DNA of 5,496 bases from Acidobacteriaceae bacterium (lineage in GTDB: Bacteria; Acidobacteriota; Terriglobia; Terriglobales; Acidobacteriaceae): the NCBI GenBank assembly GCA_003135495.1, contig PLBX01000118.1, positions 1 to 5,496 of the forward strand, read 5' to 3'. The notes under the pieces were generated by a model, which saw only the letters and a program-made list of their open reading frames with translations, was not told the origin of the DNA and did no database searches. Shown here piece by piece: positions 5,475 through 5,496 of this stretch (its first letter is position 1; the number at the start of each line of letters is the position of its first letter). The position numbers and the translations under genes are program-made.

Positions 5475-5494
5475 GGCGCGGCTTTAGCCGCGCC
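5475..5494. repeat. REP-like GC-rich palindrome
   Basis: GGCGCGGCT and AGCCGCGCC form a perfect 9-bp inverted repeat around TT. GC-rich palindromes centred on CTTTAG are, as far as I recall, repeated many times in acidobacterial genomes, as REP elements are elsewhere. Its place between genes fits. It may be one half of a larger element that continues past the window. Confidence 0.55.
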
Positions 5495-5496
5495 GT

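Noticed and set aside
5263..5487. Plus-strand open frame of 74 codons
   Set aside because: No ribosome binding site, low-complexity composition, and it ends inside the REP-like palindrome.

Overview
The window looks like chromosomal DNA from a GC-moderate Gram-negative soil bacterium, most likely an acidobacterium. This rests on an outer-membrane beta-barrel gene, the style of the proteins, and intergenic repeats of a kind I associate with acidobacterial genomes (heptamer and decamer repeats, and a short GC-rich palindrome containing CTTTAG). The taxonomic call is inference, not proven by any marker gene here.

The left 3.4 kb is a tightly packed minus-strand cluster, read right to left. It holds an NRAMP-family divalent metal transporter (2079-3407), an 82-residue protein with one C-terminal membrane segment (1810-2058), a 75-residue soluble protein with a near-ideal ribosome binding site (1541-1768), and an OprB-like outer-membrane porin with a signal peptide (27-1481). 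The gaps are only 20, 41 and 59 bases, so one transcript is likely. The NRAMP protein has lost key residues of the usual transition-metal site: TM1 DPGN reads DAGA and TM6 MPH reads APW. Its substrate may therefore not be manganese or iron. Paired with the porin, it could form a two-membrane metal uptake route.

The region 3408-3780 separates this cluster from a divergent plus-strand gene for a CsoR/RcnR/FrmR-family metal sensor (3781-4053). The sensor carries the complete His-Cys-His-His set of RcnR-type nickel/cobalt sensors. A 21-bp dyad with a G6 core, typical of the family's operators, overlaps its -10 box. The NRAMP-proximal part of the gap contains a long imperfect inverted repeat (29-bp arms, 24 matches) and three small hairpins that tile 60 bases just before the NRAMP ribosome binding site. 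This may be a structured leader.

The region 4054-4437 has no convincing gene. It contains a minus-oriented intrinsic terminator with no visible gene to serve, and three tandem decamers. A soluble ABC ATPase of the YlmA/ModF type follows (4438-5223, plus strand). The last 273 bases hold no convincing gene, only an imperfect hairpin and a REP-like palindrome at the window edge.
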